This document shows positions 8,091-11,250 of a stretch of DNA of 11,250 nucleotides, one piece after another (the stretch's first letter is position 1; each line of letters begins with the position of its first letter). The position numbers were made by a program, and so were the translations under genes. The notes beneath the pieces were generated by a model, which was given only the letters and a program-made list of their open reading frames with translations, made no database searches and was not told the DNA's origin. The DNA is from Candidatus Solibacter sp. (GTDB lineage: Bacteria; Acidobacteriota; Terriglobia; Bryobacterales; Bryobacteraceae), in NCBI GenBank assembly GCA_017883345.1, contig JADGNT010000077.1:1-11250 (forward strand), read 5' to 3'.

Positions 8091-8201
8091 ATGCGGAGAC
8101 TCGTTTTGATCATGATCGTACTGGCTGCGCTGGCGTTCCTGGTTGAGCAGGCGCACAGCGAAACTGGCGAGCGCACTGCGCAACGGATCGCTTGTACTTG
8201 A
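8091..8201 (+). CDS. Small hydrophobic peptide, 36 residues, unknown
   Basis: A short reading frame beginning MRRLVLIMIVLAALAF, with one basic-flanked hydrophobic segment (about 4-18) and a polar tail (ending RIACT). It could be a small inner-membrane peptide or a secretion signal with a tiny product; C35 is its only Cys. Support comes from a good ribosome-binding site (GGAGGTG at 8077-8083, 7 bp before ATG 8091; GTG 8088 is an alternative) and tight packing. Its stop overlaps the AGGAGG of the next gene, which starts 9 bp later. This implies co-translation with the Fe-S gene. I do not recognise a family. It could be a remnant of a longer gene or a leader frame. Confidence 0.5.
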   Translation: MRRLVLIMIVLAALAFLVEQAHSETGERTAQRIACT

Positions 8202-8210
8202 GGAGGCCCA

Positions 8211-9044
8211 ATGGAGGTAACGCGGCGGGGTTTTGTTCAGTTTCTCGCCCGTGGTGCAGGCGCAGTCGCCGCGGTGGGTGTGGCCTGGAAGGCGAGCGCC
8301 TCAAAGCTGTTTCACGAAGTGTTGCCGGCCCGGTCCATTGCCCCCGGCAATCAGAAGTGGGTAATGGTAATTGACCTCGCCAAGTGCGATGGCTGCCGCG
8401 ATTGCACCCGCGCCTGCACCGCCATGCACCACATTCCTCCCATGCAGGAATGGATCAAGGTTTTTGAGGTCGCCGACAACCCTGCCGCGGGAGCGTATTT
8501 TCTCCCGCGCCCTTGCATGCAATGCGACAACCCGCCTTGCGTCCGCGGCTGTCCTGTCGGCGCGACCTACAAGCGCAGCGACGGCATCGTCATGCAGGAT
8601 GACGACCGCTGCATTGGCTGCCGCAATTGCATCGCACAGTGCCCCTATTCGGCGCGCTCGTTTAATTGGGGCGAACCGCCGCACACTCCCGAGGAACTCG
8701 CCCGTCCGTACTCCGTCGAGTACAACTACCCGCACCGCAAGGGCACGGTCGAAAAGTGCATCTTTTGCCCCGAGCACCTGCGTGCCGGCAAGCTACCCGC
8801 CTGCGCCAGTACCTGCAAGATGGGAGCTATCTATTTCGGCGACGAACTGGAGGACGCCGTCACCAACGGCAAGGGCGAGACGGTCCAGTTCACCAAGATT
8901 GCCAAGCGTGGCGCGGGCTTCCGCCTGATGGAGGAACTCGGCACCGAGCCGCGCGTTTACTATCTGCCGCCGGCAGCCAGGAAGTATCCCGGTCCTGACG
9001 AGCAGAAACAGGCCGTAAGTATGGCCGGCATGGAGCACTCGTAA
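8211..9044 (+). CDS. Tat-exported 4x[4Fe-4S] ferredoxin-like subunit (NrfC/DmsB/HybA family)
   Basis: A 277-residue electron-transfer subunit. The N-terminus TRRGFVQF with a hydrophobic stretch after it is a twin-arginine signal (R5-R6), so the folded protein acts on the periplasmic side. Sixteen Cys form four complete clusters: C59/62/65/69, C102/105/110/114, C134/137/140/144 and C183/186/198/202; no cluster has lost a ligand. This is the pattern of subunits that pass electrons between NrfD-type membrane proteins and periplasmic partners, as in NrfCD, PsrBC and the ActB C-terminal part of alternative complex III. AGGAGG (8201-8206) precedes ATG 8211. The stop overlaps the NrfD start by 1 bp (TAATG), strong evidence of a 1:1 complex. 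No molybdopterin catalytic subunit lies in the window, so the redox partner is probably the CuA protein or a multihaem cytochrome (inference). Confidence 0.95.
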   Translation: MEVTRRGFVQFLARGAGAVAAVGVAWKASASKLFHEVLPARSIAPGNQKWVMVIDLAKCDGCRDCTRACTAMHHIPPMQEWIKVFEVADNPAAGAYFLPRPCMQCDNPPCVRGCPVGATYKRSDGIVMQDDDRCIGCRNCIAQCPYSARSFNWGEPPHTPEELARPYSVEYNYPHRKGTVEKCIFCPEHLRAGKLPACASTCKMGAIYFGDELEDAVTNGKGETVQFTKIAKRGAGFRLMEELGTEPRVYYLPPAARKYPGPDEQKQAVSMAGMEHS

Positions 9045-9073
9045 TGGAACCCAGAGTAATGGAACCCAGAGAA
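9044..9073. repeat. 15-bp tandem duplication at the NrfD gene start
   Basis: Two near-identical 15-bp copies, ATGGAACCCAGAGTA and ATGGAACCCAGAGAA, lie head to tail and encode MEPRV-MEPRE. This gives two in-frame ATG starts (9044 and 9059). The first overlaps the upstream stop and has GGAG (9032-9035) 8 bp before it, so it is preferred. Confidence 0.8.
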
Positions 9074-11092
9074 GAGAACCTGTTGCGCTCGATGACCCAG
9101 ACCAGTTGGCGCTTTTATGCCTGGGTGGGATTCCTGGGCACGATCCTGCTGGTTGGCCTCGTCGCCTTCATCCAGCAACTTCGTCACGGACTCATCGTCA
9201 CCGGCATGCGCGACCAGATTTCCTGGGGAATCTACATCACCGACTTTGTCTTCTTCATCGGCATCAGCCACGCCGGCACCCTGATCTCGGCCATCCTGCG
9301 CGTCACCAACACCGGGTGGCGCACACCAATTACGCGCATGGCGGAAGCGGTCACCGTGTTTGCCCTCTGTATCGGTGCGCCCATCGTCATTATCGACATG
9401 GGCCGGCCTGACCGCATGCTGAATATCTTCCGCTATGGCCGCATCCAGTCGCCGATCATCTGGGACGTGCTCGGGGTCTCGACCTATCTCACCGGCTGCA
9501 TCCTCTATTTCTATATTCCCATGATCCCGGACCTGGCCCTGCTCGCGGACCGGCCGGAAATGTCCGCCTGGCGCCGCCGCTTCTACCGCCGGCTCTCACT
9601 GGGCTGGCGCAACACGGCAGCGCAGAAGAAACTGCTGGAGCGCGCCATCTCGACCATGGCCGTCTTCATCATTCCGCTCGCCGTCTCCGTCCATACCGTA
9701 GTCTCCTGGATCTTTGCCATGACGCTGCGTCCCGGTTGGGACAGCAGCATCTTCGGACCTTACTTTGTCGTGGGCGCCATTTACTCAGGCGCGGCGGCGG
9801 TGATTTTCTCGATGTATGTCCTGCGCCGGGTCTATCACCTGGAGGATTACATCAAGCCCCTGCACTTCCGCAATCTCGGCCTGATGCTGCTCGCTTTTTC
9901 CATGCTCTACCTGTACTTCAACATCAACGAGTACTTCACCGCCGGGTACAAACTGCAGGGCATGGAACGCACGCTCCTCGACCGCCTCTTCGTGGGCGAC
10001 TACGCCGTCATCTTCTGGACGGCGCAAAGTGTCTGCGTGTTCATCCCGCTGCTGATCATGCTCGCCGTGCTGGGACTGAAGCGCTACGAGCACTTCATCA
10101 TCCCGGGGATGGTCTTTGCCTCCGGACTGGTGATCGTCGGCGCCTGGGCCAAGCGCTACATTATTATTGTGCCCACCCTGCGCAGCCCGTTTCTCCCTTC
10201 CGGCCAGCGCCTGCCCTGGGAATGGACGCACTACAGTCCCACCTGGGTGGAGTGGTCGATCACGGCCGCCGCCGTGGCCGGTTTTCTCATGATCTACACC
10301 TTGCTCTCGAAAGTTTTCCCGATCGTCTCCATCTGGGAAACGCGCGAGGGAGAGGTGACCGAGACCGAGGCTGAGGCCGTACCCATTGCGGTCGGAGCGC
10401 CCTCCCGGTGGTGGAAGGGCGGGGCCGTCGCAACGTCAGTTCTGCTCGGATTCCTGCTTCTGAGCTCGCAGTCGGCGCAGGGCGCGACACCGCCCGCCAA
10501 ACACCCCAAGCCGGCTGCAATCTCGGTGGATTGGAAGGTGCTACCGGCCAACACGCCTTCCGTCACTGGCTCGCCGGACGAGCCGCAGCCAGCCGCGCCG
10601 CGCCGCGTGTACTGGTATGCCGGCCGGCTGTTCAACCCGTTCAGCACCACCGAGAACACGCCGCCGGAGGAGAAGACGATTGCGCCCGTTGCCATTGTCG
10701 CCACCCTGCACGATCCCGGCGGAGCCCCCATCGGCTTCAAGCCGCTGGAGTTCAGTCTCGACTCCGGCTTTGGCACGCTCTCCTTCGGCAACCGTCCGAC
10801 CATGGCGGACGGCCGCGCCCAACTCACCGTTCGCGACCGCCGTTATGGTTCGTATCCCGTGAAAGTGAGTTTCAGGGGAGACGACGAGTACGCCGCCACT
10901 TCGTTCCAGGTGCGGGTCAACTTTGGGGAGCGGCCGGCCCCGGCGCTGCCCAATGTGGGTGTCCTCATCACTCCCTACGCCACATCGCCGGTGACCGTTC
11001 CATTCGTGCTCTTCTATGGAGCAATGTGGGTGGTGTTCGCATATGTTTTCGGGTACCTGATCCTGTGGCGCATGCGCAAAGTACGCGATTGA
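9044..11092 (+). CDS. NrfD/ActC-type quinone-reactive membrane protein fused to a periplasmic Ig-like domain
   Basis: A 682-residue integral membrane protein. Residues 1-430 form an NrfD/PsrC/ActC core with about ten membrane segments (near 27-45, 62-86, 103-117, 137-160, 203-226, 238-262, 274-292, 321-344, 349-366, 404-424). Family motifs include SHAGTLISAILR (75-86), IDMGRP (117-122), SVHTVVSW (215-222) and YSPTWVEW (397-404). H76 and D118 are plausible quinone/proton-path residues. An extra ~250 residues follow. They comprise an acidic/basic linker, a hydrophobic segment (461-478) ending QSAQG that looks like a signal peptide, a proline-rich spacer, an Ig-like beta domain (about 545-627, motifs DGRAQLTV and GDDEYAATS), and a final helix (about 651-675) with basic tail RMRKVRD. 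Charge distribution puts the Ig-like part in the periplasm. The protein would oxidise or reduce quinone and exchange electrons with the Fe-S subunit. The fusion is unusual; NrfD proteins are typically 300-470 residues. Confidence 0.93.
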   Translation: MEPRVMEPREENLLRSMTQTSWRFYAWVGFLGTILLVGLVAFIQQLRHGLIVTGMRDQISWGIYITDFVFFIGISHAGTLISAILRVTNTGWRTPITRMAEAVTVFALCIGAPIVIIDMGRPDRMLNIFRYGRIQSPIIWDVLGVSTYLTGCILYFYIPMIPDLALLADRPEMSAWRRRFYRRLSLGWRNTAAQKKLLERAISTMAVFIIPLAVSVHTVVSWIFAMTLRPGWDSSIFGPYFVVGAIYSGAAAVIFSMYVLRRVYHLEDYIKPLHFRNLGLMLLAFSMLYLYFNINEYFTAGYKLQGMERTLLDRLFVGDYAVIFWTAQSVCVFIPLLIMLAVLGLKRYEHFIIPGMVFASGLVIVGAWAKRYIIIVPTLRSPFLPSGQRLPWEWTHYSPTWVEWSITAAAVAGFLMIYTLLSKVFPIVSIWETREGEVTETEAEAVPIAVGAPSRWWKGGAVATSVLLGFLLLSSQSAQGATPPAKHPKPAAISVDWKVLPANTPSVTGSPDEPQPAAPRRVYWYAGRLFNPFSTTENTPPEEKTIAPVAIVATLHDPGGAPIGFKPLEFSLDSGFGTLSFGNRPTMADGRAQLTVRDRRYGSYPVKVSFRGDDEYAATSFQVRVNFGERPAPALPNVGVLITPYATSPVTVPFVLFYGAMWVVFAYVFGYLILWRMRKVRD

Positions 11093-11250
11093 TGCTTTCG
11101 CTTCGATAGTCTGCCAGACGCCAATGGTCCGGAGTCGCTGCGCTCCAAGAGCGGCGGAGGGAGCGGGAGAGATCCAGGTGCGGATCAACGCGGATGAAGA
11201 CGGATAAGACCCAGTGGTAGGTCGGCGGCGGTAGGTCGTAGGTCGGAAGC
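11093..11250. other. Non-coding tail after the NrfD gene
   Basis: No gene is evident to the window end. A small imperfect hairpin (GGAG...CTCC near 11131-11146) lacks a T-run, so no clear terminator is seen. The motif TAGGTCG occurs three times between about 11219 and 11246, a low-complexity tract. The operon may end here, but the next gene is outside the window. Confidence 0.5.

Noticed and set aside
8165..8179. TGGCGAGCGCACTGC as an internal sigma54 promoter before the Fe-S gene
   Set aside because: It lies within the 36-codon gene, has no nearby palindrome, and matches of this quality are expected by chance in a G+C-rich window.
8211..11092. A full alternative complex III or nitrite reductase (Nrf) operon
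   Set aside because: Only the Fe-S and NrfD/ActC-type parts are present; no ActA/ActD/ActE/ActF, molybdopterin-type subunit or NrfA is seen in the window.
11165..11250. A CRISPR array or mobile-element end in the repeat-like tail
   Set aside because: The TAGGTCG copies are short, irregularly spaced and without spacers or terminal inverted repeats.

Overview
The window (about 60% G+C by eye, every real gene on the + strand) comes from a Gram-negative bacterium with an outer membrane. It carries a compact electron-transfer locus that appears to run from the inner-membrane quinone pool to the cell exterior, or the reverse. There is no rRNA or other taxonomic marker. The ActC-like NrfD protein, the MtrA/MtrB pair and the sequence style would fit Acidobacteriota or a similar soil/sediment phylum, but that is inference only.

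Layout. (1) 2-1932: the C-terminal part of a sensor histidine kinase, overlapping by 4 bp (ATGA) an NtrC-type response regulator with receiver, sigma54 AAA+ and Fis-type HTH domains. (2) 2098-3327: a membrane-anchored cytochrome c made of four tandem mono-haem domains at a 91-92 residue period. (3) 3328-3935: a 608-bp gene-free control region. (4) 3936-11092: a probable operon of six genes. They encode a decahaem MtrA/PioA/DmsE-type cytochrome, an MtrB/PioB-type 862-aa beta-barrel, a free-standing secreted CuA cupredoxin, a 36-aa hydrophobic peptide, a Tat-exported 4x[4Fe-4S] protein, and an NrfD/ActC-type membrane quinone protein. The last is fused to a second hydrophobic segment, a periplasmic Ig-like domain and a C-terminal anchor. 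(5) 11093-11250: a non-coding tail with short repeats.

How the genes may work together (inference). The Fe-S protein and NrfD protein would exchange electrons with (mena)quinol. The CuA protein and/or the tetrahaem cytochrome would shuttle electrons across the periplasm. The MtrA-MtrB pair would form the outer-membrane conduit. No MtrC/OmcA-type surface cytochrome is present, so the layout is closer to PioAB/MtoAB than to Shewanella MtrCAB. The unusual element is a CuA carrier where other systems use a HiPIP (PioC) or CymA/small cytochromes.

Regulation. A 15-bp palindrome GTCAGAATTTCTGAC (3677-3691) lies about 165 bp upstream of the expected start from a good -24/-12 element (TGGC-N7-TTGCA, 3823-3838) before the decahaem gene. 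A 12/15 match to it (1948-1962) lies about 125 bp upstream of the expected start from a weaker -24/-12 candidate before the tetrahaem gene. The simplest reading is that the adjacent two-component system controls both units through sigma54.
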